A stretch of 21,086 nt of DNA from Comamonadaceae bacterium (GTDB taxonomy: Bacteria > Pseudomonadota > Gammaproteobacteria > Burkholderiales > Burkholderiaceae_C): positions 1 to 21,086 of the forward strand of contig CANCCE010000020.1 of the NCBI GenBank assembly GCA_947374505.1. Direction: 5' to 3'. A program made the position numbers and the translations under genes. Below are positions 15,342-21,086 of the stretch, piece by piece. Position 1 is the stretch's first letter; each line of letters starts with the position of its first letter. The notes below the pieces were generated by a model. It had not been told where the DNA came from and searched no databases. It saw nothing but the letters and a program-made list of their open reading frames with translations.

Positions 15342-15770
15342 ATGCTTTGGGTCAAATCCTTCCACATCGTTTTCGTCGCCAGCTGGTTCGCCGGTCTTTT
15401 TTATTTGCCGCGAATTTTTGTGAACTTGGCGATGGTGCCTGCTGGCAGCGTGGCCGAGCGCGAGCGCTTGTTGTTAATGGCGAAGAAACTACTGCGCTTC
15501 ACCACGGTGTTGGCGTTTCCGGCTCTCGGCTTCGGCGCTTGGCTTTGGATGCTGAACTTCGATGCGTTTAATCAGGGTTGGATGCACACCAAACTGGTGG
15601 TGGTGGTGGTGGCCATCGGTTATCACCACAGCTGCGCACGGATGCTGTCCCGTTTTGAAGATCACCGCAACACGCGCAGCCACGTTTGGTGGCGCTGGTA
15701 CAACGAATTGCCGGTCTTGCTGCTGGTCGCTGCCGTGGTGTTGGTGGTGGTCAAGCCTTGGCAGGGCTGA
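15342..15770 (+). CDS. hemJ: HemJ-type protoporphyrinogen IX oxidase (CopD-like membrane protein)
   Basis: HemJ is a small integral-membrane enzyme that oxidises protoporphyrinogen IX to protoporphyrin IX where HemY/HemG are missing. The 142 residues from ATG 15342 contain about four helices. The first has the HemJ pattern WVKSFHIVFVASWFAGLFYLPRIFV with conserved His8. Later come WMHTKLVVVVVAIGYHHSCARML (Lys and YH) and the C-terminal YNELPVLLLVAAVVLVVVKPW. ATG 15288 is in frame but lies inside the terminator hairpin and is rejected. Being divergent from hemB supports a haem role. Automated annotation often calls such proteins CopD family. A (TGG)n run encodes a five-Val stretch. VanZ follows after 21 nt. 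Confidence 0.78.
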   Translation: MLWVKSFHIVFVASWFAGLFYLPRIFVNLAMVPAGSVAERERLLLMAKKLLRFTTVLAFPALGFGAWLWMLNFDAFNQGWMHTKLVVVVVAIGYHHSCARMLSRFEDHRNTRSHVWWRWYNELPVLLLVAAVVLVVVKPWQG

Positions 15771-15791
15771 TACTGCATTTGGTATTGATCT

Positions 15792-16955
15792 GTGAGCCCT
15801 GATAAGCATCAAACGTCGGCTTGGCCTTTGGCCCTAGCGACCGTCTGCCTTGTCGTCTACGCCAGCCTTTATCCCTTCACGGATTGGCGTGACCAAGGCC
15901 TCTCGCCTTTCATGTTCCTGAATGCGCCGTTGCCACGCTATTGGACCAGCTTTGACAGCGGCATTAATTTGCTGGGTTACGCACCCCTTGGATTTTTACT
16001 GGCGCTCGCAGCGCTCAGAAGCGGGCGCACTGCGCACGCTGTCAGTATCGCTACGTTGGTTGGCGCAGTTTTGTCCTTGTCCATGGAGACTTTGCAGAGT
16101 TTTCTGCCATCACGCGTGCCTTCAAATGTTGATTTCGTGCTGAACGCTCTGGGTGCCTGGTTGGGCGCTTGCAGTGCCAGCCTGCTAGAGAAAATGGGCG
16201 TGTTACAGCGTTGGAATGATTTTCGGGCGCGCTGGTTTGCCCGCGATGCGCGCGGCGCGCTGGTCTTGTTGGCGCTGTGGCCGGCAGCGTTGCTGTTTCC
16301 GGTGTCGGTGCCGCTGGGCTTGGGGCAAGTCTTTGAACGACTCGAGCTGCTGATGGCGGACGCATTGCAAGACACGCCTTTCCTGGACTGGTTGCCGGTG
16401 CGAGACATAGAGCTACAGCCCATTCTGCCTGGCGCTGCGATGGTCGTGGTGGCGCTGGGTGGGTTGGCCCCGTGCTTGATCGGCTATGGCGTGATTCGGG
16501 GCCTCGCACACCGGGTGTCATTCATGCTGCTGCTGCTGTTGACGGGTGTCTTTTTCACTGCGTTGTCGGCGGCATTCAGCTACGGCCCGGACCATGCGTG
16601 GGCCTGGTTAGATGTGCCGGCGCTCACCGGCCTCATCGCTGCCGCGCTGCTCATGCTGTTGACGTTGTGGCTGCCTTCCGGCATGGCCAGCGTGTTGGCG
16701 CTGTTGGCGTTGGCGGTGCAACTGACTTTGCTGAATCAGGCACCCGAGAGTCCCTACTTGTCGCACACGCTTCAAATTTGGGAACAAGGCCGGTTCATCC
16801 GTTTCAACGGATTGGCACAGTGGCTGGGCTGGCTGTGGCCATTTGCGGCGCTAGGCTATGTCCTGCTGCGGGTACTGCAAACCGAAGACCGCGAAGCGTC
16901 ATTAGAAGATGAAACCGTAAAATCAGCAGATGACCCAAGATCGCCTTCCGCCTGA
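15792..16955 (+). CDS. VanZ-family polytopic membrane protein
   Basis: This is an inner-membrane protein of unknown function containing a VanZ-like domain; the name comes from teicoplanin-resistance VanZ, but most chromosomal members have no proven role. The 387 residues hold a VanZ domain in the first 140 (helix LATVCLVVYASLYPFTDW, then NLLGYAPLGFLLAL and SLSMETLQSFLPSRVPSNVDFVLNALGAWLGA). A second half has about five more hydrophobic helices, so it is longer than minimal VanZ proteins. The start is GTG 15792, with an in-frame TGA two codons upstream. It overlaps the ferredoxin gene by 26 nt, indicating an operon with hemJ. Confidence 0.82.
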   Translation: MSPDKHQTSAWPLALATVCLVVYASLYPFTDWRDQGLSPFMFLNAPLPRYWTSFDSGINLLGYAPLGFLLALAALRSGRTAHAVSIATLVGAVLSLSMETLQSFLPSRVPSNVDFVLNALGAWLGACSASLLEKMGVLQRWNDFRARWFARDARGALVLLALWPAALLFPVSVPLGLGQVFERLELLMADALQDTPFLDWLPVRDIELQPILPGAAMVVVALGGLAPCLIGYGVIRGLAHRVSFMLLLLLTGVFFTALSAAFSYGPDHAWAWLDVPALTGLIAAALLMLLTLWLPSGMASVLALLALAVQLTLLNQAPESPYLSHTLQIWEQGRFIRFNGLAQWLGWLWPFAALGYVLLRVLQTEDREASLEDETVKSADDPRSPSA

Positions 16956-17298
16956 AGCGGACACCTCACCAGATTCTTACTATCAGCGCCACATTTTCTT
17001 TTGCCTGAATGAGCGGCGCAATGGTGAAGAAGCTTGTGCCAATCACCGCGCCCAAGAGGCCTTTGACCGCTGTAAGTCGCAGGTCAAGGCGGCCGGTTTG
17101 TCCGGCCCCGGCCAAGTGCGTGTCAACAAAGCCGGTTGCCTAGACCGCTGTGCCGCAGGGCCTGTTGTCGTGGTCTACCCCGAAGCGGTCTGGTACAGCT
17201 ATGTTGATACGCAAGACATTGACGAAATTGTCGAATCCCATCTTAAAAACGGCCAAGTGGTTGAACGACTGCTGACGCCGCCGCATCTTGGCCGCTGA
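16930..17298 (+). CDS. Thioredoxin-like [2Fe-2S] ferredoxin
   Basis: This small cytoplasmic electron carrier belongs to the thioredoxin-fold 2Fe-2S family (like Azotobacter FeSII/Aquifex Fd4 and NuoE-type domains). The 122 residues carry four cluster ligands in the expected spacing: Cys25 and Cys36 (FFCLNERRNGEEACANH), then Cys70 and Cys74 (AGCLDRCAAGP). Cys48 is extra. The following GPVVVVYPEAVWYSYV strand pattern is typical. The redox partner is unknown. A link to the HemJ step two genes upstream is possible but unproven. ATG 16930 lies inside the end of the vanZ-like gene. Confidence 0.9.
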   Translation: MTQDRLPPEADTSPDSYYQRHIFFCLNERRNGEEACANHRAQEAFDRCKSQVKAAGLSGPGQVRVNKAGCLDRCAAGPVVVVYPEAVWYSYVDTQDIDEIVESHLKNGQVVERLLTPPHLGR

Positions 17299-17342
17299 AG
17301 TTTTCAAGCTTTGTTTGCTATTGCCCTGACCGAGAGCTCGAC

Positions 17343-17975
17343 GTGAACGTACACACTCAAAAATCAACGATTCAAGGCCCTGCCGGCGAGATTGAAATGG
17401 CGCTGGACCTGCCGGCTGAAGCTTCCAAGGGCGTGGTGGTGATCGCTCACCCGCATCCGCTCTTTGGTGGAACATTGGACAACAAGGTGGTGCAGACGCT
17501 GGCGCGTGCTTTTACCCAATGCGGCTGGACGGCCGTGCGGTTTAATTTCAGAGGCGTCGGCGGCAGCGCTGGCACGCATGACGACGGCCGCGGTGAGCTC
17601 GATGACCTGCTGACCGTGGTGCAACATGCCGCACCTACCGGCCAGCTGGCCTTGGCCGGCTTTTCTTTTGGCGCCTTCGTGACGGCAAACGCTTTTGCGA
17701 CGCTGCACACTGAGCGCGAGCTTGATGCGTTGGTGCTGGTCGGCGTTGCCGCCAGTCGCTTCAGCGTAGCGCCAATTCCGGCCGAGGCGCACGCTAAAAC
17801 GCTGGTGATTCACGGTGAGCAAGACGATACCGTGCCGCTGGCAGCGGCCTTGGATTGGGCGCGGCCGCAGATACTTCCTGTGACAGTCGTCCCCGGCGTA
17901 GGGCATTTCTTTCATGGACAATTGCCACTGCTGAAGAGTTTAGTGCTACGACACCTGGGTCAAGGTCCAACTTGA
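17343..17975 (+). CDS. Small alpha/beta hydrolase (COG2945-like)
   Basis: A 210-residue cytoplasmic alpha/beta-hydrolase of the family marked by HPHPLFGGTLDNKVVQTLARAF (about 36-57) and FNFRGVGGSAGTHDDGRGELDD (about 67-88). The nucleophile elbow is GFSFG with Ser108. The acid is Asp161 or Asp162 in HGEQDDTVPL, and the His is His188 in GVGHFFHG. The natural substrate of this widespread family is unknown; esterase or thioesterase activity is inferred. The start is GTG 17343 with GAGAG (17332-17336) 6 nt upstream. It lies 44 nt after the ferredoxin gene and 105 nt before dacC. Confidence 0.88.
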   Translation: MNVHTQKSTIQGPAGEIEMALDLPAEASKGVVVIAHPHPLFGGTLDNKVVQTLARAFTQCGWTAVRFNFRGVGGSAGTHDDGRGELDDLLTVVQHAAPTGQLALAGFSFGAFVTANAFATLHTERELDALVLVGVAASRFSVAPIPAEAHAKTLVIHGEQDDTVPLAAALDWARPQILPVTVVPGVGHFFHGQLPLLKSLVLRHLGQGPT

Positions 17976-18080
17976 CCTGCAACTGAAAGTGACACTTCTG
18001 CGTGCCAAGCGCCGCCAGCTGCTTACTTTTCAATTTCTTTTGATCCCCATTTCACGTCGACACAGACGAGTAAGCCCTTT

Positions 18081-19280
18081 ATGCATCGATTGACACGCTC
18101 CCTCGGTCGCGCCACCACCGCCCTGATTCTTTTCATCTCACAAGGCTTTTTGGTCGTGGCGCAAGCTCAAGTGCCGCAACCTCCTGAAGTGGCTGCACGC
18201 TCTTATTTGGTGCTTGACGTCACGGCCAACCAGATCTTGGCCGCGAAAGACATTGACTCCCCTGTTGAGCCGGCCTCGCTCACCAAGCTCATGTCGGCGT
18301 ACTTGGTGTTTGATGCGCTCAAATCCAAAAAAATAGACCTCAAGCAAACCTTTGGCGTCAGTGAGCGGGCCTGGAAAATGCCAGGCTCCCGCATGTTCAT
18401 TGACCCGAAGATGCAGGTTCCCGTGGAAGACCTCGTCAAGGGCATGATCATTCAGTCCGGCAATGACGCGACCGTCGCGCTGGCTGAAGGCGTGGGCGGC
18501 AGCGTAGAGCGTTTTGTGCAGCTGATGAATGAGCGTGCCAAGATTTTGGGCATGAAATCGACCAGTTACACCAACCCGGAAGGTTTGACCGAGCCGGGCC
18601 ACACCACCACAGCACGTGATCTGAGCGTTTTGGCGACGCGACTGATACATGATTTTCCGGAGTACACCGGGTACTACGCACAGAAGAAATACCGCTATCC
18701 CGGCACGCCAGCTGCAAACGACTCCAACCGCAATCTTTTGTTGTTCCGCGATCCAACGGTGGATGGCCTGAAAACCGGCCATACCAACGCAGCTGGTTAT
18801 TGCCTGATCGCGACGGCTAAACGTGACTTTCCTAATTTGGGCGCCAACAACGCACCCGGCGGACGCCGCATTTTGACGATCATTCTGGGTGCGGCGAGTG
18901 AGAATGCGCGCGCCACAGAAGCTCAAAAACTGTTGAATTGGGGTTACACCGCATTCGAGGCCGTCAAGCTGTTCGATGCCGGTCAGGCTGTGGTTTCGCC
19001 CAAGGTCTGGAAAGGCAAGGCTAGCGTCGTCAAGCTTGGCCGCGCAGAGGCCATCGTAGTGGCAGTGCCGGCCGGCAGCGGCGGCAATTTAAAAACCCAA
19101 GTGGCACGACCCGATCCGCTGGTTGCTCCTTTTGCGCGCTGGCAGCCCATGGGTACGCTCAAGGTCACTACCGGTAACGATGTCGTGGTGGCCGAAGTGC
19201 CGCTGATGGCGCTCGAAGCCGTAGAAGAGTCTGGTGTTCTGGGCCGAGCTTGGGATTCGGTTCGCTTGTGGATCAAATAA
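18081..19280 (+). CDS. dacC: D-alanyl-D-alanine carboxypeptidase (PBP5/6 family)
   Basis: This low-molecular-weight penicillin-binding protein removes the terminal D-Ala of peptidoglycan pentapeptides in the periplasm, limiting cross-linking. The 399 residues begin with a signal peptide cleaved near AQA-Q (about residue 29/30). The catalytic motifs are all present: Ser66-x-x-Lys69 (PASLTKL), Ser126-Gly-Asn128 and Lys231-Thr-Gly233. The C-terminal beta-rich PBP5 domain (about 290-380) ends in the amphipathic anchor VLGRAWDSVRLWIK. The symbol could equally be dacA. It is separated from the hydrolase by 105 nt with no terminator seen, and no strong ribosome-binding site precedes ATG 18081. The str promoter starts within 20 nt of its stop. 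Confidence 0.95.
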   Translation: MHRLTRSLGRATTALILFISQGFLVVAQAQVPQPPEVAARSYLVLDVTANQILAAKDIDSPVEPASLTKLMSAYLVFDALKSKKIDLKQTFGVSERAWKMPGSRMFIDPKMQVPVEDLVKGMIIQSGNDATVALAEGVGGSVERFVQLMNERAKILGMKSTSYTNPEGLTEPGHTTTARDLSVLATRLIHDFPEYTGYYAQKKYRYPGTPAANDSNRNLLLFRDPTVDGLKTGHTNAAGYCLIATAKRDFPNLGANNAPGGRRILTIILGAASENARATEAQKLLNWGYTAFEAVKLFDAGQAVVSPKVWKGKASVVKLGRAEAIVVAVPAGSGGNLKTQVARPDPLVAPFARWQPMGTLKVTTGNDVVVAEVPLMALEAVEESGVLGRAWDSVRLWIK

Positions 19281-19289
19281 CGACCCGCA

Positions 19290-19338
19290 AAAGCCTTCTT
19301 TACAGCCGTCAATCTGTGCTGCTACACTAGAAGGCTTT
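19290..19338. repeat. 10-bp inverted repeat framing the str promoter
   Basis: AAAGCCTTCT (19290-19299) is perfectly complementary to AGAAGGCTTT (19329-19338). The left arm ends on the first base of the -35 box. The right arm starts right after the -10 box and spans the predicted start site. It may serve as the dacC terminator stem (29-nt loop, short T-run) or as an operator pair. Confidence 0.6.
19299..19328 (+). promoter_or_regulatory. Sigma-70 promoter of the str operon
   Basis: The -35 TTTACA (19299-19304) and -10 TACACT (19323-19328) are separated by 18 nt, predicting a start near 19335 and a 5' UTR of about 100 nt before rpsL. The position between dacC and rpsL fits a strong ribosomal promoter. 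Confidence 0.7.
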
Positions 19339-19351
19339 CCGGAAATTCCGG
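19339..19351. promoter_or_regulatory. CCGGAA-A-TTCCGG dyad in the rpsL 5' UTR
   Basis: A perfect 6+6 bp dyad with one central base follows the str inverted repeat. It falls just after the predicted transcription start, where a bound protein could block promoter escape. The loop is too short for an ordinary RNA hairpin. No binding protein is recognised. Confidence 0.35.
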
Positions 19352-19433
19352 AGGGATGCACGTTTTCAAGTTTTCACGTACTTGTTGCGAGTATCAAGTC
19401 AGTTCAATTTCAGACGTTTAGGGACGTTTTTAC

Positions 19434-19811
19434 ATGCCAACCATTAATCAGCTAGTGCGCCAGGGGCGCGAGGTCGAAAAGATCAAATCGAAGAGTCCTG
19501 CGATGCAGAACTCGCCACAGCGCCGCGGCGTGTGCACACGCGTGTACACGACAACGCCTAAGAAGCCAAACTCCGCTCTGCGTAAAGTCGCCAAAGTGCG
19601 CCTGACCAACGGATTTGAAATCATCTCCTACATTGGCGGCGAAGGCCACAACCTGCAGGAACACAGCGTGGTGCTGGTTCGTGGCGGTCGTGTCAAAGAC
19701 TTGCCAGGTGTGCGTTACCACATCGTGCGTGGTTCGCTCGACTTGCAAGGCGTGAAAGATCGCAAGCAGTCGCGCTCCAAGTACGGCGCGAAAAAGCCAA
19801 AGGTCAAATAA
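19434..19811 (+). CDS. rpsL: 30S ribosomal protein S12
   Basis: S12 sits at the decoding centre of the 30S subunit and controls accuracy. The 125 residues match the family from MPTINQLVRQGRE to the basic tail SKYGAKKPKVK. The conserved loop TTPKKPNSALRK contains Lys43, and GGRVKDLPGVRYH contains Lys88 with Asp89 (the usual methylthiolation site). Both lysines are wild type, so no streptomycin-resistance change at these positions is seen. ATG 19434 is preceded by AGGGAC about 10 nt upstream. It is the first gene of the str operon. The 238-nt spacer to rpsG is long. Confidence 0.99.
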   Translation: MPTINQLVRQGREVEKIKSKSPAMQNSPQRRGVCTRVYTTTPKKPNSALRKVAKVRLTNGFEIISYIGGEGHNLQEHSVVLVRGGRVKDLPGVRYHIVRGSLDLQGVKDRKQSRSKYGAKKPKVK

Positions 19812-20049
19812 GCCAATAGGGCTTGACCGGTTCGGTCTGCGCAAGCAGTGTCCGCGCCAAAAGCGCTTGCAAATGGTTTGCAAATGTCTTTGAAAAACAA
19901 GGTGCTCCCCTCGCCCTGGCCGGTGTTGTGAGCGAAGTGACCCAAGCGCAAATAGTTGTGCCGGTCGAGTAAGTGAGAGCTGAATAGTTCTCGCGGTGTT
20001 GCCCCAAGATGTCTTGGTGTGGTGCCAACTGAAGCAAAGAGGTGAAAAA
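19812..20049 (+). promoter_or_regulatory. Structured rpsL-rpsG spacer (possible S7 autoregulation site)
   Basis: This 238-nt spacer has no credible gene. It holds a hairpin near the rpsL end, with GACCG (19825-19829) pairing with CGGTC (19833-19837) under an outer GCTT/AAGC. The 9-bp direct repeat TTGCAAATG occurs at 19867-19875 and 19878-19886, with an 11-nt period. A further hairpin, CCAAGA/TCTTGG (20004-20017), lies just before rpsG. In E. coli, S7 represses its operon by binding this spacer. By analogy this could be the site, but the E. coli sequence is not visibly conserved. Confidence 0.35.
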
Positions 20050-20523
20050 ATGCCACGTCGTCGCGAAGTCCCTAAACGTGAAATTCTTCCTGATCCAAAA
20101 TTTGGCGATGTCGATCTCGCCAAGTTCATGAACGTGATCATGCAAGGCGGCAAAAAGGCCGTCGCAGAGCGCATCATTTATGGCGCGCTCGAATTTATCG
20201 AGAAAAAGAACCCGGGCAAAGACCCACTCGAGGCTTTCCACATGGCTATTGGCAACATCAAGCCAATGGTTGAAGTGAAGTCCCGTCGTGTCGGTGGTGC
20301 CAACTACCAAGTGCCGGTTGAGGTTCGTCCTGTGCGTCGTATGGCTTTGGCTATGCGTTGGCTCAAAGAGGCCGCCAAAAAGCGTGGTGAAAAGTCCATG
20401 TCTTTGCGTCTGGCCAACGAGCTGATGGAAGCGACCGAAGGCCGTGGCGGCGCCATGAAAAAGCGTGACGAAGTTCACCGCATGGCCGAAGCCAACAAGG
20501 CCTTCAGCCACTTCCGCTTCTAA
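20050..20523 (+). CDS. rpsG: 30S ribosomal protein S7
   Basis: S7 is a primary 16S rRNA-binding protein that nucleates the 30S head and contacts E-site tRNA. The 157-residue length is standard. It starts MPRRREVPKREILPDPKFGDVDLAKF and contains the conserved VGGANYQVPVEVRPVRRMALAMRWL segment (about 80-104). It ends in the basic EVHRMAEANKAFSHFRF tail. ATG 20050 is preceded by AGAGGTG about 6 nt upstream. A longer frame from 19996 is rejected because S7 begins with MPRRR. In many bacteria S7 is the translational repressor of the str operon. Confidence 0.99.
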   Translation: MPRRREVPKREILPDPKFGDVDLAKFMNVIMQGGKKAVAERIIYGALEFIEKKNPGKDPLEAFHMAIGNIKPMVEVKSRRVGGANYQVPVEVRPVRRMALAMRWLKEAAKKRGEKSMSLRLANELMEATEGRGGAMKKRDEVHRMAEANKAFSHFRF

Positions 20524-20721
20524 AGTCGACTGCCATGTTGACTACGCGAATTTGACGCGTTGCCCGAAGGCCTGAGGCGCGCGATGCGTCTTCAGGTCTG
20601 ACGGTTCAACCCCAAATCTCTGTCGGTTGCGCACACAAGGTGCATCCGGCAGACGCGCAGTGAAAACATGAACCATGTTTTAGCTACGAATCTTGTTCGT
20701 TCATCGAACTGAAAGAAATTT
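20524..20721 (+). promoter_or_regulatory. Structured rpsG-fusA spacer
   Basis: This 198-nt spacer contains no credible gene. One hairpin spans 20571-20595 (CCTGAGGCGC against GCGTCTTCAGG, ten pairs with one G-U and one bulge). A second is a perfect 8-bp stem, AAAACATG (20663-20670) with CATGTTTT (20674-20681). The second ends in four Ts but has an AT-rich stem, so it is a poor terminator. It could instead mark an RNA processing site. Confidence 0.35.
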
Positions 20722-21086
20722 ATGTCTCGCGCTACCCCCATTGAAAACTACCGAAATATCGGCATTTCCGCGCACATTGATGCCGGCAAAACCACGACGA
20801 CCGAGCGCGTCCTTTTTTACACGGGCGTGAATCACAAAATTGGTGAAGTTCACGACGGTGCTGCCACCATGGATTGGATGGAGCAAGAGCAAGAGCGCGG
20901 TATCACGATCACTTCGGCTGCCACGACTTGTTTCTGGAAAGGCATGGACAAGTCCTTGCCCGAGCACCGCATCAATATCATTGACACTCCTGGCCACGTT
21001 GACTTCACGATTGAAGTTGAGCGTTCTATGCGCGTGCTGGACGGCGCTTGCATGGTTTACTGCGCTGTGGGTGGCGTTCAGCCCCA
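20722..21086 (+). CDS. fusA: Elongation factor G, N-terminal part (cut by window end)
   Basis: EF-G is the GTPase that drives tRNA-mRNA translocation on the ribosome. Only the first 121 codons or so of about 700 are in the window. The GTP-binding motifs are clear: G1 AHIDAGKTTTTERV (about 17-30), the switch-1/G2 region RGITITSAAT and G3 DTPGHVDFT. ATG 20722 gives MSRATPIENYRNIGISAHIDAGKTT, the expected start in betaproteobacteria. The ribosome-binding site is weak (GAAAGAA). It is third in the str operon after rpsG. The reading frame is intact up to the window edge. Confidence 0.98.
   Translation, partial: MSRATPIENYRNIGISAHIDAGKTTTTERVLFYTGVNHKIGEVHDGAATMDWMEQEQERGITITSAATTCFWKGMDKSLPEHRINIIDTPGHVDFTIEVERSMRVLDGACMVYCAVGGVQP

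Noticed and set aside
15595..15613. A run of TGG trinucleotides, considered as a phase-variable microsatellite.
   Set aside because: It encodes a five-valine stretch in a HemJ membrane helix. Changes by whole units stay in frame and the run is short, so hypervariation is not supported.
19356..19421. A 21-codon upstream reading frame in the rpsL leader (MHVFKFSRTCCEYQ...), right after GGAGG.
   Set aside because: The GGAGG-to-ATG spacing is about one base, too short for efficient initiation, and the peptide has no attenuator-like codon run.

Overview
The window looks like chromosomal core DNA of a betaproteobacterium, most likely a member of the Comamonadaceae (Burkholderiales; Rhodoferax/Polaromonas/Limnohabitans-like). 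This rests on an mreBCD-mrdA block, a magnesium-type HemB, a HemJ-type protoporphyrinogen oxidase, an rpsL-rpsG-fusA str operon, and a C/G-rich intergenic repeat between mreD and mrdA of a kind I associate with that family. The genus is an inference. No tRNA, rRNA, CRISPR array, prophage, integrase or transposase gene was found.

Region by region: (1) 93-4894, plus strand: the rod-shape operon mreB, mreC, mreD and mrdA (PBP2), with a GC-rich repeat between mreD and mrdA. rodA/mrdB is not behind mrdA, and PBP2 has a long Ala/Pro-rich C-terminal tail. (2) 4926-7690, minus strand: a YfcA-type TSUP membrane transporter and a GMC-family FAD oxidoreductase. Between them lie an intrinsic terminator and a 130-bp palindromic element with terminal inverted repeats and flanking 5-bp direct repeats, which looks like a MITE. 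(3) 7903-11521, plus strand: a four-gene MCE lipid-transport operon (STAS-fused permease, ATPase, MCE protein, PqiC-type lipoprotein). (4) 11662-12991, plus strand: a kappa-class GST/HCCA-isomerase-like protein and a dienelactone hydrolase. (5) 12988-15105, minus strand: hemB followed by corA. (6) 15185-17975, plus strand: a structured leader or small RNA ending in a strong terminator, then hemJ, a VanZ-family membrane protein, a 2Fe-2S ferredoxin and a small alpha/beta hydrolase. (7) 18081-19280: dacC/dacA-type D-Ala-D-Ala carboxypeptidase. (8) 19299 to the window end: the str operon promoter, rpsL, rpsG and the first third or less of fusA, with unusually long structured spacers.

The genes fit a housekeeping region. 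Lateral-wall peptidoglycan synthesis (MreBCD, PBP2) and trimming (DacC) lie at either end. Envelope lipid traffic (MCE operon), haem synthesis (HemB and HemJ on either side of a divergent regulatory region), Mg2+ supply (CorA beside a Mg-type HemB) and translation (S12, S7, EF-G) fill the rest. I see no large undescribed gene system. The most interesting signals are non-coding: the MITE-like element at 5823-5952, the terminator-ended structured RNA before hemJ, the inverted repeat framing the str promoter, and nested hairpins before the isomerase gene.
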